Origin: Mesorhizobium loti
Lineage (GTDB): Bacteria; Pseudomonadota; Alphaproteobacteria; Rhizobiales; Rhizobiaceae
Assembly: GCA_002356515.1 (NCBI GenBank)
Contig: AP017605.1
Location: 5,751,020-5,815,019, forward strand
Reading direction: 5' to 3'
Length of the DNA stretch: 64,000 nt
In this document: one piece after another, positions 36,700 to 47,380 of the stretch
How positions within the stretch are numbered: the first letter of the stretch is position 1
How the letters are laid out: every line of letters starts with the position of its first letter
The notes under the pieces: generated by a model
What the model was told of the DNA's origin: nothing
Seen by the model: the letters and a program-made list of their open reading frames with translations, nothing else
Databases searched by the model: none
Program-made: the position numbers and the translations under genes

Positions 36700-36897
36700 T
36701 TACTTGGGCTCGTCGGCGTCGGGTTCTTCCTCGTCGTCGCGGGCCTTGATGACATAGGCGCCCTTCAGCCAGCGGTTGAGGTCGATGTCCTTGCAGCGTG
36801 TCGAGCAGAACGGAAAGCTGTCGCGCGCCGACGGCTTGCCGCATTCGGGGCACGGGCGTTTGGGGCGCAGCGGCGTGACTTTGGAGTCGGAATTCAT
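36700..36897 (-). CDS. yacG: DNA gyrase inhibitor YacG (zinc-binding)
   Basis: A 65-aa zinc protein with four cysteines in [20 protein letters not shown], followed by [15 protein letters not shown], the YacG signature. E. coli YacG binds GyrB and inhibits gyrase. Acidic tail. It overlaps the end of maf by ATGA and is likely translationally coupled to it. Confidence 0.93.
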   Translation of the reverse strand: MNSDSKVTPLRPKRPCPECGKPSARDSFPFCSTRCKDIDLNRWLKGAYVIKARDDEEEPDADEPK

Positions 36898-37520
36898 GGC
36901 CGTGCGGACAGCCAGCTCTGATGGGTCTTGAAGCCTTCGCCCGACAGCAGCGCCACCGTCTCATAGAGCGGCAGGCCGACGATGTTGGTGTAGGAGCCGA
37001 CGAGCTTGACGACGAAAGAGCCGGCGAGGCCCTGGACGGCATAGCCGCCGGCCTTGCCGCGCCATTCGCCCGAGGCGACATAGGCGTCGATCTCTTCGCG
37101 CGGCAGCCGCTTGAAACGTACCCGCGTCTCGACCAGCCGCTGGCGCAGCTTGCCGCCCGGCGTGATCAGGCAGATGCCGGAATAGACGCGGTGCGAACGG
37201 CCGGACAACAGCCCGAGGCAGTTGGCGGCATCGTCCAGCGTTTCGGCCTTGGGCAGGATGCGTCGGCCGACCGCCACCACCGTGTCGGCGGCCAGCACGA
37301 AGCTAGGCGCATAATCCGTCTCGGTCTTTAGCGACGTGAACGCCTTCTCGGCCTTTTCCTTCGACAGTCGTTTGGCCAGCGAGCGCGGATGCTCGGCACG
37401 CAGCGGCGTTTCGTCGATATCGGCTGGCAGGATACGGTCCGGCTCGATGCCGGCCTGCTGCAACAGTTCGATGCGGCGCGGCGAACCCGAGGCAAGCACC
37501 AGCTTCTGCAAAATGCTCAT
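36894..37520 (-). CDS. maf: Maf-like nucleotide pyrophosphatase
   Basis: A 208-aa house-cleaning enzyme that hydrolyses non-canonical or methylated nucleoside triphosphates. The amino end [18 protein letters not shown] is the substrate-binding signature, with the [14 protein letters not shown] block and [13 protein letters not shown] near the end. ATG 37520 opens MSILQK and is 23 bp after infA; longer upstream frames cross infA and are rejected. Order infA-maf-yacG is conserved in rhizobia. Confidence 0.93.
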   Translation of the reverse strand: MSILQKLVLASGSPRRIELLQQAGIEPDRILPADIDETPLRAEHPRSLAKRLSKEKAEKAFTSLKTETDYAPSFVLAADTVVAVGRRILPKAETLDDAANCLGLLSGRSHRVYSGICLITPGGKLRQRLVETRVRFKRLPREEIDAYVASGEWRGKAGGYAVQGLAGSFVVKLVGSYTNIVGLPLYETVALLSGEGFKTHQSWLSARP

Positions 37521-37543
37521 CGCGTTTCGGCCGAGCCTTGATC

Positions 37544-37762
37544 TTACTTGAAGCGGTAGGTGATGCGGCCCTTGGTCAGGTCGTATGGCGTCATCTCGAC
37601 CAGAACCTTGTCGCCGGTCAGCACGCGGATGCGGTTCTTGCGCATGCGGCCGGCCGTATGGGCGATGATCTCGTGTTCGTTTTCGAGCTTCACCCGGAAC
37701 ATCGCGTTGGGCAACAATTCCGTCACGACACCCGGAAACTCGAGGACTTCTTCCTTCGGCAT
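37544..37762 (-). CDS. infA: Translation initiation factor IF-1
   Basis: A 72-aa OB-fold protein starting [20 protein letters not shown] and ending KGRITYRFK; length and sequence are canonical for IF-1, which occupies the ribosomal A site during initiation. It is first of infA-maf-yacG. Confidence 0.97.
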
Positions 37763-37849
37763 TCGATACCTTTGCTTGGATGGCAGTTCCAGCGCCCCGG
37801 CTGGAATTTCGGCGGAACCTATATGATAATCGTCCGCTTGTGAACACGC

Positions 37850-38305
37850 TTAATCCGTCGCGTTTTTTGCTTCTGGAAGCAAAAAACGTCGGCTTATGCG
37901 CAACTTCAGCCGCTCGCGCACGTCGCGGTAGGCCGCCATGATCTGCTCGCGCGTGCCGCCAGCATTGGTCGGGTCCTGTGTCGGCCAGTATTCGACCTCG
38001 ACGGCGAGCGAGCGGGTGAGTTCCAGCGCGGCATGGTGCGCCTCCGGCGCCAGCGTGACGATCAGGTCGAAATAGTCATCCTCGAGGTCGTCCAGCGTCC
38101 TGGGATGACGTTCGCCCAGCGTGAGACCGTCTTCGGCCAGCACGGCATCGACGAACGGGTCGCGTTCGCCGGCGCGCACACCGGCAGAGGCGACGAATAT
38201 GGTGGCGGGCAGCATCCGGCGCGCCAGTTGCTCGGCCATCGGCGAGCGCACGGCGTTCATGCCGCACAGGAACAGGATCGAGCGGGGCAGGGCGCCGGGT
38301 GCCAG
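37850..38305 (-). CDS. Low-molecular-weight protein-tyrosine-phosphatase/arsenate-reductase-like protein, apparent CTG start
   Basis: A 151-aa LMW phosphatase-fold protein. The P-loop [14 protein letters not shown] carries C-x5-R (Cys14, Arg20) and an aspartate loop reads [10 protein letters not shown]. The first ATG (38260) lies inside the P-loop and would remove the catalytic Cys, so translation must begin upstream. The open frame has no ATG, GTG or TTG before the preceding stop region. A CTG at 38305, six bases after GGGG, gives a family-like start ([16 protein letters not shown]). This sits 2 bp past the UPF0262 stop, implying coupling. Confidence 0.8.
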   Translation of the reverse strand: MAPGALPRSILFLCGMNAVRSPMAEQLARRMLPATIFVASAGVRAGERDPFVDAVLAEDGLTLGERHPRTLDDLEDDYFDLIVTLAPEAHHAALELTRSLAVEVEYWPTQDPTNAGGTREQIMAAYRDVRERLKLRISRRFLLPEAKNATD

Positions 38306-38307
38306 GG

Positions 38308-38793
38308 CTAGCCCCGCCAGTGCAGCACGCAGACCAGCGTGAACAGCCGGCGCGCCGTGTCGAAGTCGATGTCGATCTTGCCGGAAAGCCGGTCCATCAG
38401 CGTCTGCGAACCTTCATTGTGCAAACCGCGCCGGCCCATGTCGATCGCCTCGATATGGCTCGGTGTCGAGGAGCGGATAGCATCGTAATAGCTCTCGCAG
38501 ATCATGTAGTAATCCTTGACGATGCGCCTGAGCGGCGTCAGCGACAGGATGTGGGTGACCACTGCGGCGCCGTCCTCGCGCGCCACGGCGAAGACCAGGC
38601 GCTGCTCGGCCAGCGACAGTTTCAGCCGGTAAGGACCCGTGCCGGCGTCGTTGACGGGCTGAAAACTGTTCTCCTCGATCAGGTCGAAGATTGCCACCGC
38701 CCGCTCATGCTCGACATCGGGCGTCGAACGGCCGATCGATTCATCGAGTTCGACATCGATCAGCTTTGCGCGGGTTTGATCGGAGCCCGTCAT
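38308..38793 (-). CDS. UPF0262 family protein
   Basis: A 161-aa conserved alphaproteobacterial protein of unknown function (UPF0262). Matching parts are the [20 protein letters not shown] start and the [20 protein letters not shown] block. It lies between hisD and the LMW phosphatase, an arrangement conserved in rhizobia, and starts 6 bp after hisD. Confidence 0.9.
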   Translation of the reverse strand: MTGSDQTRAKLIDVELDESIGRSTPDVEHERAVAIFDLIEENSFQPVNDAGTGPYRLKLSLAEQRLVFAVAREDGAAVVTHILSLTPLRRIVKDYYMICESYYDAIRSSTPSHIEAIDMGRRGLHNEGSQTLMDRLSGKIDIDFDTARRLFTLVCVLHWRG

Positions 38794-38799
38794 CTCAGC

Positions 38800-40092
38800 C
38801 TACATGTTCAGCCGGATAGCGACGGAGCGGCCATGCGCGTCGAGCCCTTCCGCCTTGGCGAGCGTGATCGCTGCCGGCGCCAGCACGCGCAATTGCTCCG
38901 GCCCGAGCTTCAGGATCGAAGTGCGCTTGACGAAATCGAGCACCGACAGGCCCGAAGAGAAGCGCGCCGAGCGCGCGGTCGGCAGCACATGGTTGGAGCC
39001 GCCGACATAGTCGCCGATGACTTCCGGCGTATGCCGGCCGAGAAAGACGGCGCCGGCATTGCGCATTTTCGCCAGGAAGCCCTCGGCGTCGTCGATAGCC
39101 AGCTCGACATGTTCGGCCGCGATGCGGTCGACCAGCGGCAGCGACTTTTCGATTGCCGGCACCAGGATCACCGCGCCGAAATCGCGCCAGCTTGCGGCAG
39201 CCGTCTCGGCGCGCGGCAGGCTCTGCAACTGGCGCTCGACGGCGGCTTCGACTGCTTTGCCGAAGGCTGGATCGTCGGTGATCAGGATCGACTGTGACGA
39301 GACGTCATGCTCGGCCTGCGCCAAAAGATCGGCGGCGATCCAGTCCGGATCATTGCTGCCGTCGGCCACGACAAGCACTTCCGAAGGGCCGGCGATCATG
39401 TCGATGCCGACGGTGCCGAAGACCTGGCGCTTGGCCGCCGCGACATAGGCATTGCCGGGGCCGACGATCTTGGCGACCGGCTTTATGGTCTCCGTGCCGT
39501 AAGCAAGTGCTGCGATCGCCTGCGCGCCGCCGACGCGGTAGATCTCCGAGACACCGGCGATATCGGCTGCCACCAGCACCAGCGGATTGATAATGCCTTG
39601 CGGCGCTGGCACCACGATGACGATGCGCTCAACGCCGGCGACCTTGGCCGGCACGGCGTTCATCAGCACCGAGCTCGGATAGCTCGCCGTGCCGCCCGGC
39701 ACGTAGAGCCCGACCGCCTCGATCGCTGTCCAGCGCCAGCCGAGTTCGACGCCGGCGGCATCCGTGTAACGATCGTCCCTGGGCTTCTGCCGCTCGTGAT
39801 GCGAGCGGATACGGTCGCGCGCGAAATGCAACGCTTCGACTGTCGGTGGATCGGCCTCGGTATAGGCTCTGGCAATGTCGTCCCTGGAGACGGCGATGCC
39901 CAGCGTGCTGAGGTCGCCGCCGCCGAATTTCTGCGTGTAGTCGATCAATGCCCTGTCGCCCTCGGCGCGGACGCGCGCGATAATGTCGCGCACCACGGCG
40001 TCGACATCGGTGGACACTTCCCGCTTGGTCGTCAGGAAGGCCGCGAAACGCTGCTCGAAATCGGCATCGGATTGGCGAAGCGTGATGGCCAT
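38800..40092 (-). CDS. hisD: Histidinol dehydrogenase
   Basis: Zinc- and NAD-dependent enzyme (430 aa) for the last two steps of histidine synthesis. The signature region KIVGPGNAYVAAAKRQVFG, the IDMIAGPSEVLVVAD block and the zinc-ligand segment LLAQAEHDV are all present. It is 7 bp from DUF2948 and 6 bp from UPF0262 in one probable operon. Confidence 0.95.
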   Translation of the reverse strand: MAITLRQSDADFEQRFAAFLTTKREVSTDVDAVVRDIIARVRAEGDRALIDYTQKFGGGDLSTLGIAVSRDDIARAYTEADPPTVEALHFARDRIRSHHERQKPRDDRYTDAAGVELGWRWTAIEAVGLYVPGGTASYPSSVLMNAVPAKVAGVERIVIVVPAPQGIINPLVLVAADIAGVSEIYRVGGAQAIAALAYGTETIKPVAKIVGPGNAYVAAAKRQVFGTVGIDMIAGPSEVLVVADGSNDPDWIAADLLAQAEHDVSSQSILITDDPAFGKAVEAAVERQLQSLPRAETAAASWRDFGAVILVPAIEKSLPLVDRIAAEHVELAIDDAEGFLAKMRNAGAVFLGRHTPEVIGDYVGGSNHVLPTARSARFSSGLSVLDFVKRTSILKLGPEQLRVLAPAAITLAKAEGLDAHGRSVAIRLNM

Positions 40093-40099
40093 GGGACGC

Positions 40100-40531
40100 T
40101 CAAGCCTTGTGGACGGGGCGTGACGTGGCTTCCCACGCGCCGCCTATATCGGCAAGGCGGGCCTCGATGCACTCGACATCGAGCATGATGGTGCCGCCGC
40201 CCGAAAAGATCAGTTCGACGATGCCGGCTGGCTTGCTGATTTCGATGAAGCTGATCGCCAGCAGGGACAGCACCTCGGCCGGCTTGTTACGGGCGATGCC
40301 ATTGGTTTTGGCGCCCAGCACCCGGTCGAAATGCAGCACGGCCTGCCGCCGCTCATTGTGCTGGCGAAACAGGCCCGACTTCGCCTCCCAGACGAAACGG
40401 TTCATGGTCAGCACGAAACGCTTGGCCGCAGGCAGGTATTCGAGGTCGCTGACTTTCAAGACGGCGTCCTGGACATGGGCCGAAACGATGCTCAGGTCCT
40501 GGTCGTCGAGCGCGATAAGCTTGAGGGCCAT
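40100..40531 (-). CDS. DUF2948 family protein
   Basis: A 143-aa alphaproteobacterial protein (DUF2948) of unknown function, starting MALKLIALDDQDLSIVSAHV. The VLHFDRVLGAKTNGI and GGTIMLDVECIEARLADIGG blocks fit the family. First gene upstream of hisD in the same direction. Confidence 0.87.
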   Translation of the reverse strand: MALKLIALDDQDLSIVSAHVQDAVLKVSDLEYLPAAKRFVLTMNRFVWEAKSGLFRQHNERRQAVLHFDRVLGAKTNGIARNKPAEVLSLLAISFIEISKPAGIVELIFSGGGTIMLDVECIEARLADIGGAWEATSRPVHKA

Positions 40532-40642
40532 GCGGAATTTGCACCTAAGGTTGGTTTCAGCCCTCTGTTAGGCGGTCTTGGCGATCGGTGCAACCGCGCC
40601 AATATCTTCGGTTTGCGCTGCCCCTCGTCGCCCTGTCGGGTA

Positions 40643-40670
40643 CTTCTCCCCGTATGGTGACGGGGAGAAG
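40643..40670. repeat. Palindromic intergenic repeat (rhizobial type)
   Basis: CTTCTCCCCGT and ACGGGGAGAAG form an 11-bp perfect stem around a 6-nt loop in the 205-bp murA/DUF2948 gap. The sequence resembles the CTCCCCG-type palindromes scattered in Mesorhizobium and Rhizobium genomes; it may also end murA transcription. Confidence 0.6.
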
Positions 40671-40736
40671 GACTCCTTGACCGAGGATTTCGCCGATATT
40701 CGGCGTTGCAGGACGCCTGGAATCGTGCCGATTGGC

Positions 40737-42029
<1,293 letters not shown>

Positions 42030-42157
42030 TGGAAAACGTCCCTCTCGGCCAAAAAGACCGGTTCAATCGTTTGAGTATCGGCCCGTCTAGACCATCGGCC
42101 GGCTTGGTTCAAGAAATAGGATTTCCGAGCATCCGGGCCAAGAGTGGCTGATTTGAG

Positions 42158-42334
42158 TTAATCTTTCTGTATTTCCTTGGCCGAACCGAGCCCGTCTGGC
42201 CTCTGGTCGGCTTCCCCTGTACGGCGCGAGCGCGATTGCGCCTTGCGTTTCTGCAGATTGGCGCGCAACTGCTCGGCGAGCCGGTCCTTGCGGTCGGTGC
42301 CGCCCTTTTTCGGTGATATCGTCTTGTCGCTCAT
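42158..42334 (-). CDS. Small conserved basic protein upstream of murA
   Basis: A 58-aa, highly charged protein starting MSDKTISPKKGGTDRKDRLA and ending GSAKEIQKD. A similar small Lys/Arg-rich frame commonly precedes murA in Rhizobiales (recollection, not checked). ATG 42334 is chosen because the longer frame to 42388 adds an unconserved-looking lead. No function is known. Confidence 0.6.
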   Translation of the reverse strand: MSDKTISPKKGGTDRKDRLAEQLRANLQKRKAQSRSRRTGEADQRPDGLGSAKEIQKD

Positions 42335-42496
42335 CGTCCCGTCCCGGCCGGCGACCGGCCAAACCTGCCGTTCAGGGATAGCCAACATTGTGGCGCCGCC
42401 ATGTCATTGAAAGCTATCCGGCAAAGGCTTTCACAGAAGCGTTGTTCTTGGCCTTGCGCTTGCCGGTTCGATATGGCAGAAGCCCCGCCATCAGCG

Positions 42497-42571
<75 letters not shown>

Positions 42572-42662
42572 TCCTATCCCATTGAAATTATTGAAGTCGT
42601 TGACATGCAACGGTTTCTGTCCATTCTGACGTTACAAATGCCGTAACAGATCGGATGGACTT

Positions 42663-43028
42663 ATGACCGGCCGAGTTCGAAATCTCCTAAATCGGGACGG
42701 CCGCTATTTTGCACGGCTTGTCGTTCCCAAAGAGCTACGGCCGTATATCGGGAAGGCCGAATTGCGAAAAGGGCTCGGCCCTGACTACCGGGCAGCCCTG
42801 AAGATGTTGCCGGGTGCTGTCGCCGTCCTACAGCACGAGATTGCGCTTGGCGAGCGCCGCGCCGTTGCCGCTGGCGAACAGTCGATCACAGTCGGCCGAT
42901 ATCCACTTCTTCCACCGCAAATAGCCAGCCGAGACTATCAAATGCGGTTGGCCGACGATGCGTTGATCCGGTCGCAACATTATCAGTATGCGGGCTTTGA
43001 GGTCGACTGCGAGGGAGCTCGGCGGTGA
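42663..43028 (+). pseudogene. Truncated tyrosine-recombinase (integrase) N terminus
   Basis: A 121-aa frame starting MTGRVRNLLNRDGRYFARLV with PKELRPYIGKAELRKGLGP, the amino-terminal module of a rhizobial phage-type integrase. It lacks the whole catalytic domain. Beyond 43015 integrase-like codons (RARHAIAGRGLAGME) continue in another frame and then stop being integrase-like about 43080, at the 3' end of the DUF2182 gene. So a frameshift and a deletion killed it. Its place beside tRNA-Thr marks a past insertion. Confidence 0.8.
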
Positions 43029-43086
43029 CGGTCGCGCACGCCATGCGATTGCTGGACGCGGTTTGGCAGGAATGGAAGCAAGTCCG

Positions 43087-43947
43087 CTAGCCGCCCATCC
43101 AAGGCATATCGATCGCCCCGAGCGATACAACGATCCCGAGGGCCACTAGCGCCACGCCCAAACTACCTTCGAAGCGGCGGCCACGGGGCCGCAGCTTCTC
43201 GACGAAGACGACCAGGGTCAAAAGCAGCATCCAGGCGACGCTCATGACGCCGGTCGCGACCAGCACGGCAAACAGCGCCCAGCAGCAGCCAAAGCAATAG
43301 AAGCCGTGGCGCAGCCCCATCTTGAGTGCGCCAACACGCCCGTCGCGCCAGTGCTGCGCAACGAAAGCAAGCGGCGAACGGCAATGGCTGAGGCAAATGT
43401 GCTTGAAGGTCGTGAATTGGTAGAGCCCGGCGACGCCAAGCGTGGCACCCAGCGCGAGCGGTGCCCATTTCGACCGCTGGGGTGGATCGAGGCTCGTTGC
43501 AAACTCGCTGCCGATCTGGACCAGGACATACACGATGAGGCCCGCCGCCGCCCAGACGAGCATATAGCCCACGACGAAGATCCATGTCGGGATGGCCACG
43601 TGCTGTTCGCGCCTCGCCTGCGCCGCCGCGAACATAAAGATCATGGGCGCCGCAGCTGGCAGCATCATGGCCGCCATCATCACGGTCCACACAGCGAGAA
43701 AGGCGGTGGCGCCGGCAAGTGACCAGCCGTCGGCGGCAATTCCGGCCATCGCCATGCCGGCCATGCCCTCCATACCCTCCATCCCGCCGCGCACCGCAAT
43801 GCCCATGGGCATATCCATGCTGAAGGTCTGGTAGAGGGTGAGCGCCCACGCCGCCAATGTCAGCACGACGAGCGATGCGAGAAGGCCGCGCGGCATGCCA
43901 CGCAAACTCCGGAGCCGCCACGTTTTCTTGGGGAACGCGTCAGGCAT
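43087..43947 (-). CDS. DUF2182 membrane protein (putative metal-binding)
   Basis: A 286-aa inner-membrane protein with about seven spans. The first loop has a Met/Gly-rich stretch (GMEGMEGMAGMAMAG), and FKHICLSHCRSPLAF and GFYCFGCCWALF are the Cys/His blocks of DUF2182. It is paired with DUF1326 (starting 11 bp upstream), a widespread combination of unknown role. Met- and Cys-rich loops hint at copper or another soft metal (inference). Confidence 0.85.
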   Translation of the reverse strand: MPDAFPKKTWRLRSLRGMPRGLLASLVVLTLAAWALTLYQTFSMDMPMGIAVRGGMEGMEGMAGMAMAGIAADGWSLAGATAFLAVWTVMMAAMMLPAAAPMIFMFAAAQARREQHVAIPTWIFVVGYMLVWAAAGLIVYVLVQIGSEFATSLDPPQRSKWAPLALGATLGVAGLYQFTTFKHICLSHCRSPLAFVAQHWRDGRVGALKMGLRHGFYCFGCCWALFAVLVATGVMSVAWMLLLTLVVFVEKLRPRGRRFEGSLGVALVALGIVVSLGAIDMPWMGG

Positions 43948-43958
43948 CGGCGCACGCC

Positions 43959-44597
43959 CTAGTTCGGGCCGGTCCAGTCGAATGGAATGTGCTTGCTCGA
44001 GCGGGCCGTGCCCGTCCAGTCGAGCCCGAAGCCTTTGGTGGTCACCTCGACAGAACGCCCCCAGGTGGCAACCTGGCCCGGGCCGACCTCTGAGCCGGGC
44101 GGGTTGATTGTCTGCACCCGCTTGCCCGGCGGTGTTGTAGGACCGGAAAGCGCTTCAGCGCGGCCGACGACGAGGCCAGTAATCTCGACTCGCCAGGTGG
44201 CCAGGTCGCCCGCCACCTCGAAAGTGATTGGCACGAACTCCATGCCGCGCATCTCGCCGATATTGGCGGCAAAGCCCGCCGGCCAGCCGCCGGCGTGGCC
44301 GCCGAAGATCATCTGCAGTGCCTCGCGCTGCGGCTCATTAGCCTTCTCGTCGAGATACATGCCCATCACGGCCTTTGCCTCGCCGGCCCATAGATTGCCT
44401 TCGAACTCGCCGAGCGCCACCAGCGTCAGGCCGTCGAGCTTCACCTCGCCATACTGGCCCTCGCGCACATGCCAGGCGAGCACGCCCTGGCAGTGATTGC
44501 CGGTTGGCCGCTGGGCGAACTCACAAGGGCAAGGGATGTCGCAGCTGCAGATGTCGAACCAGTCGCCCGCGAGCCGCCATTGAGGCACTGCGTCCAT
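43959..44597 (-). CDS. DUF1326 family protein
   Basis: A 212-aa protein with WFDICSCDIPCPCEFAQRPT near the amino end, a Cys-rich motif that defines DUF1326, and HCQGVLAWHV nearby. No signal peptide is evident. ATG 44597 follows GGAAGC. Probably co-transcribed with the DUF2182 membrane protein 11 bp downstream; the pair likely forms a metal-related complex, but no activity is known to me. Confidence 0.87.
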   Translation of the reverse strand: MDAVPQWRLAGDWFDICSCDIPCPCEFAQRPTGNHCQGVLAWHVREGQYGEVKLDGLTLVALGEFEGNLWAGEAKAVMGMYLDEKANEPQREALQMIFGGHAGGWPAGFAANIGEMRGMEFVPITFEVAGDLATWRVEITGLVVGRAEALSGPTTPPGKRVQTINPPGSEVGPGQVATWGRSVEVTTKGFGLDWTGTARSSKHIPFDWTGPN

Positions 44598-44740
44598 GGC
44601 GCTTCCTCCCCGAAACTAAGGGCCATTTATACGCCGAAGGCCGAGCGCACTCCACTAATTCGTGCGTCGCTCGCTGATTTTGATGGGCGGGCTCCCACAT
44701 TAATGGTTGAGGGGTGCACACAAGCCGCAGCTGGGCCCCT

Positions 44741-45040
44741 TCAGGTCCTGATATCGGCGACGACCGTTCCGGAGACAGGATCGGTCACGCCGAGGTCGCC
44801 GCCGAGATCCTCCAGCATGTCTCGCATGGTGTCCAAAAGGCCGATCATCTGCGGCCGTGCCGTCGCGAGGCTGTCCAAGTCGTTCCATTCACCGACGACG
44901 CAGAAGGTCCGGTCGCCGGTCTTGATCAGAGCGGCCTTTCGGAAGCCCGTGGCGTCGAGGCTCGCTTTCTTGTGTGCATCGATGAATGCCTGTTCCTTGC
45001 CCGGCTTGGTGCGGAACCGAACGACGTTGTAAGCAGTCAT
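44741..45040 (-). CDS. Small antibiotic-biosynthesis-monooxygenase-like protein (ferredoxin-like fold)
   Basis: A 99-aa protein starting MTAYNVVRFRTKPGKEQAFI, a dimeric alpha/beta-barrel (ABM-type) sequence with FCVVGEWNDLDSLATARPQM. Such proteins are small oxygenases or stress-linked proteins; the substrate is unknown. ATG 45040 follows GGAGGAAGG. It is downstream of the methyltransferase in the same direction and may be co-transcribed. Confidence 0.65.
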   Translation of the reverse strand: MTAYNVVRFRTKPGKEQAFIDAHKKASLDATGFRKAALIKTGDRTFCVVGEWNDLDSLATARPQMIGLLDTMRDMLEDLGGDLGVTDPVSGTVVADIRT

Positions 45041-45084
45041 GCCTTCCTCCAATCGATTGCGAAGACTCTCTTGCCTGGCCAGCC

Positions 45085-46161
45085 TTACGGGCGTGCCTCG
45101 AGAACCATGTTGAACGGGGTTTCGGTGGCGCGGCGGAACCGCTTGAACCCGCCACCCGACACGACCTTGCGAAGCCTCGCCTCGCCGGCCTGGGCGCCGA
45201 GGCCCAGCCCGACCTCCTGGGAGAGCGACGCAGGCGTGCAGATGAAGGTCGAGGCGGCGTAGTAGATGCGACCAACCGGGTTGAGGTTGGCCGAGAGCTT
45301 GTCGTGGGCGAAGGGCTCGACAATCATCCAGGTGCCGTCCGCCTTGAGCGCGTTGTGCACATGCCTGGCAGCACCCTCCGGATCGCCCATGTCGTGCAGG
45401 CAGTCGAAGAATGCGACCAGATCGTAGGTGCCTGGGAAATCCTTGGCCGCCGCAATTTCGAAGTTGGTGTTGCCGGCGACGCCGGCCTCCTTCGCGGCGG
45501 CGCGGGCGCGCTCGATCGACGGGGCGTGATAGTCGAAGCCGGTAAAGCGCGAGTTCGGGAAGGCCTTGGCCATCAGCACGGTAGAGGCGCCATGGCCGCA
45601 GCCGACATCGGCGACGTCTATGCCGCGCTCCAGCCTTTCGACAACACCATCAAGCGCCGGCAGCCAGGAGCCGATAAGATTGGCGTTGTAGCCTGGCCGG
45701 AAGAAGCGCTCTGTGCCGCGGAACAGGCAGGCGCTGTGATCGTGCCAGCCAAGACCTTTGCCAGAGCGGAAGGCCTGCCTGACCTTCTCCTCGTCGAGCC
45801 ACAGTGTCGAGACCACCTCGAACGCGCCGGCCATGAAGGCCGGGCTGTCCTCATTGACGAAAACCTGTTCCTGCTCGGGGCTGAGGTAGAAGCTGTCGCC
45901 AGCCTCGTCATACTCGACATAACCTGCCGCCGCCTGCGCCGAGAGCCATTCGCGGACCAGCCGTTCTTGGGTGCCGGTCCTTTTGGCAAGCTGTGCGGCG
46001 GTCATCTTGCCGCCAGCGCTCATTGCCGCGAAAAGGCCGAGCCTGTCTCCCAGCAGGACCGCAGCCCCGGTGGTGATGGCGCCGAGATCGCCGACCATCC
46101 TTCCTAGCAGGGCCTCCAGCTTTTCCTGATCGGGCAGTTTTTCCTGATTGCGCTTTAGCAT
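45085..46161 (-). CDS. Class I SAM-dependent methyltransferase with N-terminal winged helix
   Basis: A 358-aa protein. The amino-terminal winged-helix domain (about 25-100; LGRMVGDLGAITTGAAVLLG, MTAAQLAKRTGTQERLVREW) is followed by a Rossmann methyltransferase core with the SAM motif VADVGCGHGASTVLMAKAFP and FTGFDYHAPSIERA. It resembles the Rv2258c-like group and O-methyltransferases; the substrate is unknown. ATG 46161 follows GGAGGAG; the longer frame to 46251 lacks a site. Confidence 0.85.
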   Translation of the reverse strand: MLKRNQEKLPDQEKLEALLGRMVGDLGAITTGAAVLLGDRLGLFAAMSAGGKMTAAQLAKRTGTQERLVREWLSAQAAAGYVEYDEAGDSFYLSPEQEQVFVNEDSPAFMAGAFEVVSTLWLDEEKVRQAFRSGKGLGWHDHSACLFRGTERFFRPGYNANLIGSWLPALDGVVERLERGIDVADVGCGHGASTVLMAKAFPNSRFTGFDYHAPSIERARAAAKEAGVAGNTNFEIAAAKDFPGTYDLVAFFDCLHDMGDPEGAARHVHNALKADGTWMIVEPFAHDKLSANLNPVGRIYYAASTFICTPASLSQEVGLGLGAQAGEARLRKVVSGGGFKRFRRATETPFNMVLEARP

Positions 46162-46421
46162 CGGCTTTCTCCTCCAGCTCGATCCCAAACACTCGCCATG
46201 GGCGACAAGCCATATCCCGTCTCCGGGGAAGGCCTGGCCATAACAGTCCACTATTCGCCCCGTAGCGATTGACTGTTACAGCTTCACAGGAACGTGACCG
46301 ATGCCTTGGAGTTCTCAGAGAGAGCGGGCCTATACGCCGGCAGAACATCGGAGCGAATGTGCTACCTCAGGGTCGTTTGGCTCATTGCGTCAAAGGGATG
46401 CGAATCCTCATGCTAAGGCGC

Positions 46422-46943
46422 TCAAGTTTCAGAAAGAACAAGGCGCATCGCACAACGTCGGCTTGCTGGCATCCCGTGTTCGACTTCTCGACGCAGCACC
46501 TGACGAAGCCACTCTCCCGCTTGCGCATCGTCCAGCATCTGGAATCCCAGCTTTTGGTAAAATGGAGCGTTCCAGATCACGTCGCGGAACGTGGTTAAGC
46601 TGAGGGCGACAAGGCCGCGGCCCCCCGCATCCGTGATTGCATTTTCAAGCAAGGCGCGCCCGATACCCCAGCGTTGTCGTTCCAGGCGAACGGCAAGTTC
46701 CCAGACGTGCAATGTGTCGTCCTGGATCTCCGCGCTCAGGAACGCGACCGGCCGGTCGTCGTGGCCCACCGCGACCCAGCACGTGCCCTTGGCGATGAGT
46801 TCACGGTGGCGCTCGACGGTCTGGTTGTCGTCATCGGCGATCCAGGCAAGCTCTGCAATTTCACGGTAAGCCTCACCAGCCGACTGTTCGATATCGGGTA
46901 GTGCTTCCGCGTCAGCGTCTTGCGCAATTCGAATGGTGATCAT
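46422..46943 (-). CDS. GNAT-family N-acetyltransferase
   Basis: A 173-aa acetyltransferase beginning MITIRIAQDADAEALPDIEQ. The acetyl-CoA loop RLERQRWGIGRALLENAI has the (R/Q)xxGxG/A pattern and FYQKLGFQML is the closing GNAT motif. Substrate unknown. Its start overlaps the stop of the next acetyltransferase gene by ATGA, so the two are co-translated. Confidence 0.85.
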   Translation of the reverse strand: MITIRIAQDADAEALPDIEQSAGEAYREIAELAWIADDDNQTVERHRELIAKGTCWVAVGHDDRPVAFLSAEIQDDTLHVWELAVRLERQRWGIGRALLENAITDAGGRGLVALSLTTFRDVIWNAPFYQKLGFQMLDDAQAGEWLRQVLRREVEHGMPASRRCAMRLVLSET

Positions 46944-47380
46944 GGGGTTGCCGTCGTGGCTTCCAGGGTTCTGCAGAGAATGACGTTGGAGTGTCGCTCG
47001 GGCCAATCTGCAAACTCTGCTACACGCACGAAACCGGCTTTTTCATACAGTCCTGGCGCCTGGAAATCATGGCTCTGCACCCAGATCCGCCGAACGCCTC
47101 GAGCGACGGCTTCGGCGGCGAAGGCGTTCAACAGCTCTCGCGCATAGCCGCGTCCCCTAAACGCCTCTTCGATCCACATCTGTTTGAGTTCGGAAGTGCC
47201 TGCCCAGGAATATCCTGTTGCGACACCGATGATGCGTCCCACCTCGTCGCGGATCACAAAGCCAAGGCCCTGGGCGTCATCGCGCCCTATCGCATCCCGG
47301 TTGTAGCCGTAGATCCTGTCTTCGATGGCGTCGATTTCAATCGCAGAAAGATCGTGCTTGGGCTGGGCAAGGGTAGTCAT
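46940..47380 (-). CDS. GNAT-family N-acetyltransferase
   Basis: A 146-aa acetyltransferase. The acetyl-CoA site FRGRGYARELLNAFAAEAVA and LYEKAGFVRVAEFADWP are clear. It overlaps the DoxX gene upstream and the GNAT gene downstream by ATGA each, so the three form one tightly coupled operon. Substrate unknown. Confidence 0.85.
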   Translation of the reverse strand: MTTLAQPKHDLSAIEIDAIEDRIYGYNRDAIGRDDAQGLGFVIRDEVGRIIGVATGYSWAGTSELKQMWIEEAFRGRGYARELLNAFAAEAVARGVRRIWVQSHDFQAPGLYEKAGFVRVAEFADWPERHSNVILCRTLEATTATP

